DNA from: Gnetum montanum
Lineage: Eukaryota; Streptophyta; Gnetopsida; Gnetales; Gnetaceae
Reading direction: 5' to 3'
Length of the DNA stretch: 64,000 nucleotides
Assembly (NCBI GenBank): GCA_015680685.1
Contig: MNCI01008280.1
Coordinates: 29,974 to 93,973 of the forward strand
Shown: in pieces, positions 11,831 through 23,472 of the stretch
How the letters are laid out: every line of letters begins with the position of its first letter
Position numbering within the stretch: position 1 is the first letter of the stretch
Translations under genes and position numbers: made by a program
The notes under the pieces: generated by a model
The model's input: only the letters and a program-made list of their open reading frames with translations
Databases searched by the model: none
Told to the model about the DNA's origin: nothing

Positions 11831-14800
11831 AGGTTTGTAGATTAACATGGCCCCGAAAGAAAAGGTTTCATAAATGATGTAAGACCTTTCCCACAATTTC
11901 TGAAACTTAGTTTGTTGAGGTACATGTATGGGGTTCTAGTAGAGGACCTTATCTCCCTATTAAAATTTTACTTTCATAATTCTAAGGGCATGGCACTTTT
12001 TGCTAAATGTCTTGTGTAACTTATTACATGATAGGACCACTAATCGATTTTCATCTAGCAAGTTGAGATTTATTAATCTTTATTTTTGTGCTAAACTTAA
12101 TTCAAGGTTAAGGTCACATGTTGTTGAAAGTGTATAGAGCTTGGATTCAATAGGAAGAGTCAATAATTTTCTATACACCAACTCATAGGGAGAATAACCT
12201 ATAGGGAGCTTCTAGGTGGAGTGGTAGGACTAGAGGGCATCATTGAGTTTCATGCTCTAGTCTCTCTCATATTTGCTAACTATTCTCATTAAGATCTTAG
12301 TGATTTCCTTATTTGTAACCTCAACTTGACCATTGGTTTGGGGGTGGTAAGGTGTTGTTAATTTGTGTTGAACCCCTAAGCATTGCATAAACTTCTAAAA
12401 GGTAGTACCTATAAAATTGGTTCTGTTGTTAGAAATTAGTGCACGTGGTACACCAAACTTGTTTACAACATTCTATTGTATAAACCAAGTAGCAGTAGAA
12501 GATGTATAATTTGTGACAACTGCTGATTTTACCCATTTTGTGTAGTAATTAATGACGATGATTATGTACACCTTTCCATTTAACATGGGTATGATCCATG
12601 AAGTTAATGCTTGAGATGTTGAAGGATTTCAATGCTTGAATCCACTATTGAGGTCTCTCCATATGAGTGTTCATTCCACCATCCTTGAAGTTAATGCAAT
12701 GTTCACAAGAGTTGACAAATTGGTGAGCATCCTTGAAAAGTGTTGGCTAGTAATATCCTGCCATCAGGATCTTAATGGCTATGCATCTTCCTATATAGTG
12801 GCCCCCACAAGAACTCTCATGAGAGTCCTAGAGAAAATGTCATTGATTAACATTAAAGACACACCAATGAACTAGGCCATCAAAACACATCTTGTATAGG
12901 TGCTCATTGATCTTCATGAAGTGTTTCACTTGATGAAGAAACTATTGTTTCTTTTTTGTAGTGTAACTCTTGTGGCATCTTTTGAGTGAGAAGATAGGTG
13001 AGAATGCCATCATACCATTTAGGCTTAAGGGGTAATTATTTAGTTATAGCCCTGACAAAGAGAAGTTCATCATGAAACTGATCAGACAATGGACTTTCTT
13101 CCTCTTTATTGTCCCATCTCAACCAAGAAAAGTGGTCAACAATCACATTCTTACTTCCCTTATGATCTACTATCATAAGATTAAATTTTTACAAGATCAC
13201 TAGCCACCATATGACATGGGGGCTCACCGTTGGCTTATTCATTAGGAAGAAAATTGACCTATGGTTTGTGTGCACGAACACCTTATGTCCAAGCACATAG
13301 TGCCTAATTTTCTCTAAGTTAAACACCACTATCATTAATTCTTTTTTTGTGATGGTGTGGTTTAGATGCACATCCACAATACTTCAACTTGCACAATGGA
13401 TGTAATAAGAATGTTTTTGATCATCTAACTATGTAAGCATAGCCACCAAGACATAATTTGATGCATCTATCATGATGTGAAATGATCTAGACTAGCTTGA
13501 TGCTTGTAGAATTGGAGTTTCTATGAGTTTCTCTTTTAGCTATTGGAATGCATTTTCAAATTCCTTAGTAGACACAAATGGAGCATATTTTTTTATTAGC
13601 TCACCAACAGTTTTGTGAACTTAGAGAAATTCACCATGAATCTTTGGTAGTAACTAGTATGTCCAAGGAATGACCGTACATCTTTTATAGTTGCTGGTTA
13701 ACAAGTAATTACTTAGATAATCGTAATATTTTCAAGGTCAACCTTAATCCCTACTTGTGAGATTCTGTGCCCCAATATAATGCCCTCTTGGACCATTAGA
13801 TGGCTCTTCTACTAATTGAGCCAAAGGTTCATCTTCATACATCTTTTAAGCACTTGCTCAAGGTGGTCCAAGGCTTGCTCAAATGTAGGCCCATAAGTGG
13901 AGAATTCATTCATGAAGACTTCCACCCTACTACAAATCTACTACAGAAAAATACTCAAGATGAGGCATTAGAATGTGGTAGGGGCATTACACAGGCCAAA
14001 TGACATCTTTCGATACACAAAAGTCCCCTAGGGACTCGTTAATGTTGTTTTTTCCTAATCCTCTAGCATAATCTAGATTTGATTATAGCTAGTATAACCA
14101 TCTAGAAAACTATAATAGCAATGCCTAGATATGGTTTCTAACACTTGATCCAAAAATGGAAATGGATAGTGATCTTTAAATGTTATCATGTTCAATAGCC
14201 AAAAGTCGATGCAGACCTACCAGTTACCACCTTTTCTTGGAATAATCACGAGTGGGCTAACCCACTTACTATCCATAATGGGATAGATAAACCTTTCCTT
14301 GAGAAGTTGTTAGATTTCTTCTTTGATGATATTCTTCAATTTGAGATTCAACTGCCACTGCAGCTACGTCTTTTGCTTCATGGCCACATTAATGTAGATA
14401 CAATGCTAGCATAGCCTAGGATCAATCCTTGTGAGTTTAGGATATGACCAAGAAAAGGCCATTGGCTATTTATTGACAATCTTTAACAACATCTATTTCT
14501 ATTCAAGAATAAGATTGGCATTGATTATTACTAGCTTTCCATTTTTTAATAATACATATTCCATGCCAATAAGTAGAGTTTTTAAATCTAATGGCTCTTG
14601 TTTAAAATTTTTAGAGATTTCCAATTCTTTCCAATGGTATCATCATTTGGATCATCAAAGAGTTGGTGATGAACTTACTCCAGTTCATCCATGCCTTCTA
14701 TGTAGGCAGATGTTAGGCTCTCTGAAAGTTCCATGCAAAGTGTTGAGCTACTCTTAGGGTTAGCTATCAACCATTGGATGTCCTCCTAGTTTGTGATTGT

Positions 14801-15377
14801 TGTATACAAGCACCTTTGAATTTTAGATATATCAGCACACTGACTGCATGTTTTGATAGATATACTATTAATGACCTATAGTTTTTGCACATAGTTACAC
14901 CTTGTATCATTGTATGCTATTCATGGAAATTTCTCTCTTGATCTTTCCAAATGCATTCTCTTTAGAGATTTCAAGCGAAAGATCTTGAATCCCAAATCGT
15001 GCATCAACAATGCTCAGCCAAGCCCTTTCCATAATGATTGGGAAGTATCCCTTGCAATTGTCCACTCAAATCACCAAGAAATTGATAGGGTAGGAACACT
15101 CATAAATGATGGCCACAGTATCCTCCACAAGTTCCAAGGGAGTAGTGATGAATTGATAGGCCAAATTGAGATAGATATTGCTCTTCTTGAGTGGAGGTAC
15201 GTTCCAGACTTTATACATCTCATGGTAAATTAGATTAACACTAGAATATGAATCTAGAAGAGCCTTGCAAGGCTCATTCCTAGAAATTTGAAGGTAAATA
15301 AGGGGACTTCCAAGATTAGATAGTTTCATGGCATGGTGTCTAGATTTTATCCAATCAATTATCACATAAGTTAACAT
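11830..15377 (-). pseudogene. pol of element C (protease, RT, RNase H, integrase)
   Basis: Read on the minus strand. Aspartic protease at 15066-15377, where ALLDSYSSVNLIY replaces the usual D-S/T-G core with DSYS, so it is probably inactive. RT at about 13560-14470 with IVPKKGGNW, YYSFLDGYTSYNQI and FGLCNAPTTF. RNase H at 13189-13377 with TKKELMIVVFNLEKIRHYVLG. Integrase at about 11900-12880: a zinc-binding region with H/H and NSCEHC, then the core with YYTKWVK, GVPRALISNN and TPYHPQTNGQVE. The sequence is fragmented by stops and shifts. This is the most complete pol among the related elements A, C, D and E. Confidence 0.75.
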
Positions 15378-15399
15378 GACTATATGTACTTTGGAAGGT

Positions 15400-17832
15400 G
15401 TTCAGTTTGAAGGGGACTCAAATGGATTAGAGGTAGAGGAAGATAGAGAAGCAAGGTTGCCAACTATAGGTGTATGTGAGGGTTTAGTTAGGCTATTGGT
15501 TTGGAAGAAAGGTATTTTGTGTGATCTAGTTTCTAAACCACTTAGCTAAAGATTTGTCTATAAGTTAATAGCCCTCATTGCGTTGCATTGTTGTGGCTGA
15601 GGTAGAATTTCTTCCTACATTGATGGAGTAGGTGGTAACTGGATTGAGGGTGGAGGGCATATGGAGAATGATGTGAAGGATGATAGGAATATGAGATTTC
15701 TCCTATTGTAGATGGAGAATGAGTTATGTAATTCTCTAGAGGGTAGTAGTGATGTTGGAAGGTGGCATGACTAGAAAATTCACACAAAAAAATGGGTTGT
15801 TGAACATAGTACCCATATGGATCTGGTTGTTGGTAAGGGTACTACTACCTTAGTGGTGGCATCCCCCATGACTATGAGTGCTAACACTACTAGTACTACT
15901 TATATGACTGTGGTAGAGCTTCACTTGTATAGTAGGTTTATTATTGGTGGAACTACTTAGGATTGCCTTGAGGATAAGACAATCTTCTAGGTGCCTACTT
16001 TTTTACCAATCTAGGATTCAGAGCATACACCCTAGATTGTTGCAACTATGAAATAATGGGGCAACATCCCCTAGGATGTTCATAATGGTATAAGTCACAC
16101 CAACTTTCATCATCTAATTTAGTCTGCACAACTTCTTCTACTGCAGCAACTTTGCCCTTGTCCCTTTGTTAGGCATGTTTAGCTTCTTCTTGCCTCTTGC
16201 GGTTATGATCACTACTTTGCTCTCTTGATTCTCTTGGGATTTTTAGAGTAGTTTGGAATTTTTCATTCAATGAATGTCACATTCTATCTACCTTGGCTGA
16301 AATTTTAGACATAGATTTTTGGATTTGCAAGGTTTTTCGTTGCACCAATTCATCAAGAGGTGACTCCTCCTCGTTGTCACAAAAGAAAACCTTCCTCTTT
16401 CTGATGGAAGGATCCCTATTATATTTTTATGCACCTTTTCATTTCCTTAGCTCTCCTTTTTTTGCTACCTGCTATATCAACCTTTGTATTTGATGGACTC
16501 TTAATTTTGATAGTCTTCCTTAGGCATAGATCCCAAGAGTTCTTCTCATTTCTGATTTGGATCCATCTCTGATGTGGTGAAGTTGTTCCCGCTAGGAATA
16601 ACCATGGACAAGGCATTAATGTATGAGAGAATAGTATCTACCAATGGTGGCATCCAAGGATTCATGTGTTTCTTGCTTCAATCCTTGGATCTGCCTTCTT
16701 AGATTAGACACTCAAGAGTACGTTTGATATTTATCATTGAACAACTCTAGTATTATACTCCACTTGCAAATGGATTTTGGTTTCAAGAACTAATACCAGG
16801 TTTATGCTTCCTTGATGAGTGTCTTGGGAAATATCTTTAATTTTTACCAATCATTTTCAATATTCCATAAGGCACATGCATCATGAAAAGGTTGAACATG
16901 TGTTTGCAGATCAGATTTATATCCCCCCTCAAATCTGAAGATATTATTCATGTTAAGTCACTTGATCTGACTATCTTTCACATGCTTGGTTGGAATTTTT
17001 ACTACCTTTGCAATGTTTAGCATACTTTGAGTGGCAAGAATAGGCTCATCAGTATCATTATTTTGATGACACTTGTGATGTACTCTACTACCACTTCATT
17101 CATGTTGGTCTCTACAATTATCATTATGTTGTTGTTTATCTTCATCATGGTTGTTCTTTCTATGGCATTTGTCAGAACCAGAAGAGGAAGAAGATATAGG
17201 CAAAGAGGGCAAAGAGGGAGGAGGACTATTACTACTATGGTGTTTGCTACCTCCTCTATGCTTTTCATGACCATGTTAGTCAGCTTTTTTATCATGTTGA
17301 TGCTTGCCCAAGCCCCTACATTGACTCCCACTTTTGACTAAAAGTGGATTCTTGATAGTGGACTACAAATTCAAGTTCACACTCCCATTATCAATGTCAA
17401 GGGATGGAGAATGTTCATGCTAAGAACCCCTAGAGGGAGGATTCTCATTGTCATATTCGTTAAGTAGGAAAAAGGGATTGGTAAACTATTTTTCCTTCAT
17501 ATCCTCATCATGCTTCACCTGGTGTTAATCTCTCCTGTGTTATGTTTCAGTGGGATGGTAGTCCTAGTAGTTATGATCATGCACAACATACTCTTCTTAA
17601 AGATCCTAGATGCCCAACCTCTTAAGAGTTTGGAGTAGCATCCTAGGCATAGTTCAATCAGGAGGCATTACAATGTTGCCCTCCATATCTCACCAACATA
17701 GTTATTCATCATGACGCAGAATGAAGGTGAAGTCAGGCACATACTCATTTGGATGAGTATAAACCACGCTGCATTCTTGAGGCACTAGTGGTTTGGTATC
17801 ATTACACCTATGAGAAGAAGATATTTTATAAT
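15400..17832 (-). pseudogene. gag of element C
   Basis: Minus-strand gag region aligning with D and E: a Ser/His/Lys-rich N-terminal section (about 17010-17340), the core FRFEGGYKSDLQTHVQPFHD (about 16880-16950), the QIQGLKQETHESLD block (about 16680), and a Tyr/Pro-rich C-terminus (15575-15787). The likely start is mutated (ATA where D has ATG before a Ser-rich stretch). The plus-strand open frame at 17027-17341 is its antisense shadow. Confidence 0.65.
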
Positions 17833-17957
17833 TAAAATAACATATTAGTGTGCTTAAATTATTATATTTATTTTGAGAATGATTTTGATCTTAGGGTTCA
17901 TCCAATGATGCTAATGATTTTCACTATGCTTAGATGGCACACGTTTCAAATAAAAAG

Positions 17958-17978
17958 AGTACATGGAAATGGCGTCAA
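17958..17978 (-). promoter_or_regulatory. Primer binding site of element C
   Basis: The minus strand reads TTGACGCCATTTCCATGT directly beside the LTR end, a diverged TGGCGCC.TTGCC-type PBS. Confidence 0.55.
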
Positions 17979-18811
17979 TGATGAGCTGTAGGTACTCCTA
18001 TGCTCAACCATACGAATCACTAAGAGTTCATGCATGATTCAGTTGAATTCCATGAACCCTTTGTCTTCTAGTACACTAGCCTCTAGGAAGTGAACTTTCC
18101 CTAATAGTCATTCATTATCTTTCCAATTACACTTGTGATATACAAATGTATGGTTAACTGTAATCGAGGCATATGATTTTTATTATTTTTATGTTATATG
18201 TTTTGGGTGCTTAAAATATAGGATGAAAGGAATGAAGTAATTTAATTGCTAATTTAGTCTAACTAATCAATGTCTAACTAATCCTAACATAAGTATCCAG
18301 TCCCACTTTTCATACACATCCTGAACATGTATAACACTACTAGGTTACCAAACATTAAGCATTACTAGGATTACCAAGTGTCATGCGCATGCTCAAAGTG
18401 GTTGTACTTATGTGCTTAATTAATCACTATTTAATCTAGCTTAATTACTTAAAATCATTAACTAAAATTGCCAAAAACATTGAATGCATGAGAAAATATT
18501 TAATCTAGTAAAAGTGCTACAAGGTTTATCAAAAAGCTCATCTTTGTTGCCACACACACTACCGTGCTTAGGTACAACAATGCTCAAATAAAGATTTGTA
18601 CACTCAATGACTCTTGCTGCAAGCACTTGGGAAAATATTTTAACTTTGGAAAAGAAAAATTGCAAGAGCTCTACTACACTATGACTAATATGACTCTAAA
18701 ATTGTGCGCCAAAGTGTTATATTTATAGGTCAACACACATCCTACAATATCAGATATCTAACATCACTTTTGGGTCCCTAATATTAGAGCTAGTCAAAAT
18801 ACACTTCATCA
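17979..18811 (-). repeat. 5' LTR of element C
   Basis: 833 bp, TGATGAGCTGTAGG to ACTTCATCA on the plus strand, pairing with 8080-8959. TATA-like box on the minus strand near 18720. It lacks one GATATC-rich patch that is present in the 3' LTR. Confidence 0.75.
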
Positions 18812-19660
18812 ATCCACCATGTCAATGCTTTTTCCATGTTGATTGATTTATAGTGATCTTAACTTGCTTCTCCATAATCAAGCAAAACTTTTCTTATAGT
18901 CGATGGAGAAGAATTAGCTTTAAAAATCAAAGGTAGTGAGTGAGGAGTCCCCATTGAAATATAGAACATGGGATAAATGATATTTCTTGTGTAGATTTCT
19001 CGAATTCAACCAACAATAGAAACCAAGATTTAAATCATCATTCATTTATGATTAATCTACCATCTTTGATTTTTGTGATGACTTTTTCCATTCACATGTA
19101 CTACATGCAAGGATATCCACTTGCCACTCGAGATGTGTTTATTCTATATCCACTTGCAAACTTATAAAATTTTTCAACTAGACATCTATTTCTTTCATTT
19201 TCTTAATATCATTTACAATTAATACTATTAAGAATCATTCATTTTTTATTAATTTGCCATCATTGATTTATGAAATGATTTTTTTTCGTTCACATGCAAC
19301 ACATGCAAAGACATCCACATGCTACTAGTGATGTATTTCTTCTATATCCATTTGTAAATTAGATAATGTGTTTGTTCTTTGTAAATTGGATGATGTGTTT
19401 CTTCTATATGCACTTGCAATTTGAATAAAAGTTTTCAACCAAACATATCTATTTCTTTTTAAATTAATGTCTACGGACATGTGCATGTTTACAATTAAAG
19501 TTCACTAAAGTTTTAACAAACAGAAATTAATTTAATACTTTGTACAATATCATACAAAAATATTCCAAATTAACAAGAAAAAGAAGAAAAAAGAAAAACT
19601 GTTGAAAGAACCACTTAACCCTTTTAAGTAGTATGCCTAATAAAGGTAATCACATGCGCT
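18812..19660. other. AT-rich intergenic sequence with an imperfect tandem repeat
   Basis: No coding region seen. 19035-19460 holds about two and a half diverged copies of a unit of roughly 190 bp, recognisable by TTCACATG.A..ACATGCAA...ATCCAC and a following TTCTATATCCA.TTG block. GC content rises at about 19640, where the gene-like region begins. Confidence 0.5.
19035..19460. repeat. Imperfect tandem duplication, unit about 190 bp
   Basis: Copies start near 19038 and 19232, with a truncated third near 19385. Each has a CATTCATTT.. start, an ACATGCAA..A.ATCCAC core and a TTCTATATCCA.TTG end. Divergence by eye is roughly 20 percent. No function is apparent. Confidence 0.5.
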
Positions 19661-20024
19661 GCTGTACGTAATGCGGTTAACGTTGATAATTTTATCACAG
19701 TACCATTGGTAGTGGGTTACGCGTCGCTTGTCAACATTGGAATCTTGACAAATTTTGCACCCGTGAAAGGATACACACGAAAATGGTGCTTCAAGCAGGA
19801 GCGTAACTTGAAAACGCTTGAAAGTTGAAACCGCTGGATTGGCATTGCTAATTTACTGTCGTCTTTGAATTCTCTGCGACTTGATACAGCCCTCTTTGTG
19901 AGTTGGACCAAAAACCTAACGACTGGGAGTTGGATCTGATGAACTCCGACATCCACCAGAAAGGTTTACAGGGAATCGTTATGAAAGAGCCAGATCCAAA
20001 ACTGTAATCATCAGGGCAAGGAAA
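19661..20024 (+). other. Probable 5' flank of the TIR pseudogene
   Basis: More GC-rich than its surroundings, and not matched by any repeat in the window. It lies directly upstream of the TIR reading frame, so it probably holds its promoter and leader. No TATA box or start site can be fixed. The minus-strand frame at 19717-19956 shows no recognisable domain. Confidence 0.35.
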
Positions 20025-20507
20025 ATGCAGCCAGTGCAGTTAGAGCCTCGTTTTCCAGATGAGAGTGGAGATGTGGGTTCATGCTTAGGCTCTAAGACTG
20101 CTGTGTTCATCAATCACAGAGGCCCTGATACCAAGCATACCATGGCCTATCACTTGTATGATCTGTTCCGAGACAGAGGCTTTCTAGATAAAGAAAAGTT
20201 TCAGGGTGAAGACTCTATGCCAGTGGTGATAGAAGAAGCCATTAATTGTTGTGAGGTGCATGTTTGTATTTTTTTCAAGTAGATATGCAGAGTGGGCGTC
20301 GTGTCTGGAAGAGCTGGAATTGATCCTGAACAGATACGAGATCGGCACATCATTATTGATTCCAATCTTCTACGATGTAGAACCCTCTGATGTTTGACAT
20401 CTGAAGGGAACTTTTGGGCAGGGTTTTGAGAAGCACAGGTGCAGATACAGCAGTGAAGTCATTGAAAAGTGGAGAGACGTTCTATTCAAGGCATCCAACA
20501 TCAGCAG
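20025..20507 (+). pseudogene. TIR-domain disease-resistance (TNL-type) gene fragment, frameshifted
   Basis: The reading frame at 20025-20282 contains AVFINHRGPDTKHTMAYHLY, then FLDKEKFQGEDSMP and a VIEEAI helix, the standard opening of a plant TIR domain (NAD-hydrolysing signalling domain of TNL immune receptors). A T-run near 20265-20272 shifts the frame. In the next frame the domain continues with SSRYAEWASCLEELELIL and PIFYDVEPSDV, then a stop where Arg is usual, HLKGTFGQGFEKH, and ends near ASNIS. CAG|GTACG at about 20507 looks like the exon-1 donor normally found after the TIR. No NB-ARC or leucine-rich repeats follow, so the gene is truncated as well as shifted. The start is the first ATG of the open frame. 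The TIR call is firm; expression is unknown. Confidence 0.8.
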
Positions 20508-20765
20508 GTACGAGCGTAAAGGGTAAGCGTAAAAACTACTGGAGCATGAAATTTACAAAATCAAAATTTTATGTTGTTTTAATTTTGTCTTGGGGGCATT
20601 AGTTTACCGTGACTTGACAGATCGCATGTTTATAAATATTTTTCAATATCTTAGCATATAATTCATTTCTCATCCAGTTTCCGTTCCATATTAGGTATTT
20701 TAAAACAATTCATTTCAAAAGATGAAAGGAACAGGACGTACACCTGAACTTCTTTTCTGTCCAAA
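20508..20765 (+). other. Possible intron remnant after the TIR exon
   Basis: Starts with a GT donor-like site and is AT-rich. It lies where intron 1 of a TNL gene would be, and no coding motif was seen. Confidence 0.35.
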
Positions 20766-21284
20766 ATGTTAAGTTTCCTAGTGTTTGCTTTGCATCTTTT
20801 GAAATTTTTGTTACCAGAGATTAATCAATATTTTACAAGAAAAGGAAAGTACTCATCAGATGGGTCCATACGGGATGATTATCATTATTCTGTAAAGGCA
20901 AAAGTAAACCCGTGTCTGTTTCCCAGGTTTGAAGAAAGGGTGACGCACATCGTAGCTAACTACACGTCATTCGGGGTTTTCCTATATTCAGCCAATAATC
21001 ATGAGCAGCAACAGCTCCCTAAAGGATCCTATACCTGCATAATCTGTTTTATCAGTGCAGTTTACGCTAAAGATTTTGCAGATAATATTTCCCCGCCCTT
21101 ATTTTTATTTCAACCTCATTTGGTTGGGGATGACATAGTGAAGGGTGAGGTTAACTTCTACCATTTTAATATTGGTGAGCAAATAAATTTTGGTCTATCC
21201 TTTGTCTCTGCATCAGAAGAAGGGTCACAAACTTCCTTCAAAATTAGAAGTCGAAGAAGAATTGGCCATGATTATGCAGTGTAG
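20766..21284 (+). CDS. Unassigned open frame downstream of the TIR fragment
   Basis: 172 codons. The first 20 residues are hydrophobic and may be intron sequence. The body contains FEERVTHIVANYTSFGVFLY, then GSYTCIICFISAVYAKDF and GEQINFGLSFVSASEEGS, and the frame ends at a stop, after which KEGWMICVRKA continues in another frame. The alternation of short beta-like blocks and the position after a TIR exon are compatible with a post-LRR (C-JID-like) region of the same TNL gene brought close by deletion of NB-ARC and LRR, but no diagnostic motif is visible. It could be unrelated. No function is assigned. Confidence 0.35.
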   Translation: MLSFLVFALHLLKFLLPEINQYFTRKGKYSSDGSIRDDYHYSVKAKVNPCLFPRFEERVTHIVANYTSFGVFLYSANNHEQQQLPKGSYTCIICFISAVYAKDFADNISPPLFLFQPHLVGDDIVKGEVNFYHFNIGEQINFGLSFVSASEEGSQTSFKIRSRRRIGHDYAV

Positions 21285-21308
21285 GAAGGCATTATAAAGG
21301 AAGGTTGG

Positions 21309-21540
21309 ATGATTTGCGTACGGAAGGCCTCACATGTGGCATCAGATATGGCATTAGCAATTGATCCAGCTGTGGCATTAGTTAGAGAAGTGAACAGAGC
21401 CTTTTATTCAGAATTGCGGCACCAACGCTTGGTTTCTCGTGCATGGAGTCAGCTCTCTCTTTTCAAATTCTCAGCGCTCGACGTTGCAAACTGCAAAATA
21501 ACGAAGACTTACCGTCACTGCAACACCTGGATTATGGTGA
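21309..21540 (+). other. Possible coding remnant, unassigned
   Basis: The open frame has MALAIDPAVALVREVNRAFY and SELRHQRLVSRAWSQLSLF. Its composition looks coding and it is unlike the retroelements around it. A second frame contains LPSLQHLDYG, which looks like a leucine-rich-repeat edge. A T-rich stretch follows at 21547-21600. It may be the last piece of the broken gene at 20025. Confidence 0.3.
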
Positions 21541-21742
21541 GGATTTGGTTTTTTTTTTTTTATTTGTTTTTTCTTTTCTTTTTTACTTTACTTATTTAAT
21601 TTTTATTATGACTACTAATACAGTCGCTTGACGTTGACGTTGACCTTGAATTTACAAATTCAAACCGATAGAAGAGACAGGCTTGAAATGCAAGAGAAGG
21701 AAGTGCCTTTTCTAGGTGATCATGCATTGGCATTGTTGGCAT

Positions 21743-22043
21743 TGCTGGCCATGGTTATCCTGCTAAATTTAGGCTATGGTTATTAAAATAGCGGATGATT
21801 ATTTAGTTATTTAAGGGACCTCCCTCACCTCAATTTTTGTACCCATCACATACATCCCCTTTCTATCCCATTCTTACATTCTTCTATTGCCAGAGAGAGA
21901 GGCTTCTTCTTGTTCTCTCCTTGTGATAAACAGAGAAGCTTGTTATTTCCATTTTGGATAATAAGATCCTTTTGCATTTGTCTATGGTTCCATTGCTCTT
22001 TATTTTCATCTCATTTCATATTTTGCTGCCAGATCTGCTAACA
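21743..22043 (+). repeat. 5' LTR of element I
   Basis: 301 bp, TG...CA ends (TGCTGGCC to GCTAACA). CT-rich centre with GAGAGAGAGGC near 21893. The 3' copy has mutated ends (TA...TA) by G-to-A and C-to-T changes. Confidence 0.9.
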
Positions 22044-22044
22044 G

Positions 22045-22062
22045 TGGTATCCTAGGTTCATA
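22045..22062 (+). promoter_or_regulatory. Primer binding site of element I
   Basis: TGGTATCCTAGGTTCATA lies one base after the LTR, at the position of the TGGTATCAGAGC-type site (initiator tRNA-Met) of plant copia elements. Only the first seven bases match. Confidence 0.7.
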
Positions 22063-22104
22063 GTCCGTGGAAGTGTTGCAGATCGTGCATACAAATTTTA
22101 CAAA

Positions 22105-22329
22105 ATGGTTAGCAAATATGAAATAGAGAAGTTCAATGAAAACAACTTCACATTGTGGAAAATGAAGATACAGACAATTTTGTGTAAAGATAATTGCTTA
22201 GCAGCTATTGGAGAAAGGCCACGAGAGGTCACAGATGACGGCAAGTGGAATGAAAAGAATCCTCAAGGGAATGTGTCAAGTACTTCGTATCATGGTGATG
22301 TTCTATATAGTGAGGCAACTATTTGCTGA
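22105..22329 (+). pseudogene. gag N-terminus of element I
   Basis: MVSKYEIEKFNENNFTLWKM is the typical start of a copia gag (UBN2/DUF4219-like). The frame stops after about 74 codons, and the rest of capsid and the CCHC knuckle are missing. Confidence 0.8.
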
Positions 22330-23464
22330 AGGTATATATAAGCTCATTGATGCTTGGATCTTGGATTCAGGAGCAACATGGCACATGACCTCTCGAAGAG
22401 AATGGTTTTATCACTACAAACCAATCTCAGAAGGATCTGTGTACATGGGAAATGATCATGCTTTGAAAATCGTTGGTATTGGTACTATGAAGATAAAGAT
22501 GTATCATGGCACGATTCGCACCATACAAGAGGTACGACATGTGGAGGGCCTAAAGAAAAATCTACTGTCTTTAGGACAACTAGATGATGTTGGGTGCAAA
22601 ACTCATATAGAGAATGGGATCCTGAAGATTATCAAAGGTGCGCTTGTGGTAATGAAGGTAGAAAAGGTTGCTGCAAATTTGTACATGCTTATGGAAAACA
22701 CACATCAAGTGGGAGAGTCTTCTATTGCATCAACTAGTTTGGAAGAAGAATTGATGATGTTGTGGCATCGAAAGCTTGGTCATATGTCAGAACAAGATTT
22801 GAAGATTCTCGCTAAACAGAGACTACTTCCTGGGCTCAATTTGGTATGTTTACCATTTTGTGAGCATTGTGTTACTAGTAAGCAACATAGATTAAAGTTT
22901 AGCACATCAACAGGTAAGAGTAGAGGTATCTTGGACTTGCTGCACTCTGATGTTTGGCAAGCACCAGTGACTTCCCTAGGAGGAGCAAGATACTTTGTAT
23001 CTTTCATTAATGATTTCTCCAGGAGATGTTGGGTGTATCCAATCAAAAGGAAGGTAGATGTCTTTTCAATCTTCAAAGTTTTTAGAGCGCAAGTAGAACT
23101 TGAGTCCGAACAAAGGATTAACTGTCTAAGGATAAATAATGGAGGAGAATATAAAACTGATGAATTTAATGCATTTTTTCAACAAGAAGGCATCAAGAGG
23201 CAGTTCACAGTGGTACACACTCCTCAACAAAATGGAGTGGCAGAACGGATGAATAGAACCTTGTTGGAAAAAACAAGATCAATGTTGAAGGCTACAAATC
23301 TAACCAAGTCATTTTGGGCAGAAGCAGTTAATACGGCCTGCTATTTAATCAATTGGTCTCCATCAACTACGATTGGTCTAAAAACACCAATAGAAATGTG
23401 GACTAGTAAGCCAGTTGTTTATTCTCATCTTCATACATTTGGAAGTTTTGTGTACGTGATAGTA
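22330..23464 (+). pseudogene. Protease, GAG-pre-integrase and integrase of element I
   Basis: Open from about 22208 to 23503. Protease core WILDSGATWHM (about 22350) retains D-S-G. The GAG-pre-integrase block has WHRKLGHMSEQDL. Integrase keeps HSDVW, INDFSRRCWVYP and NNGGEYKTDEF, then TPQQNGVAERMNRTLLE, so the D...D...E triad looks partly retained (HSDV, then NN in place of D-N before GGEY). The end VYVIV... breaks into the RT region through a deletion. Unusually well preserved for this window. Confidence 0.85.
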
Positions 23465-23472
23465 ATGACCAA

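Larger units (their letters stand above)
8080..18811 (-). mobile_element. Element C: complete, decayed Athila/Tat-like Ty3/gypsy retrotransposon with gag-pol
   Basis: Two related LTRs (8080-8959 and 17979-18811) flank a minus-strand internal region with PBS at the right LTR and a PPT-like tract at the left LTR. Flanking 5-mers are ACCCA on the left and ATCCA on the right, one transition from a perfect target duplication. Internal order on the minus strand is gag, protease, RT, RNase H, integrase, non-coding tail. It has no ORF3. Without the solo LTR nested at 10464-11194 it is about 10.0 kb. Stops and frameshifts throughout make it non-functional. Confidence 0.8.

Noticed and set aside
17027-17341. 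Plus-strand 104-codon frame with hydrophobic content
   Set aside because: Antisense shadow of the Ser/His-rich part of the minus-strand gag of element C.
22780-23076. Minus-strand 98-codon frame inside element I
   Set aside because: Antisense to the well-supported integrase region.
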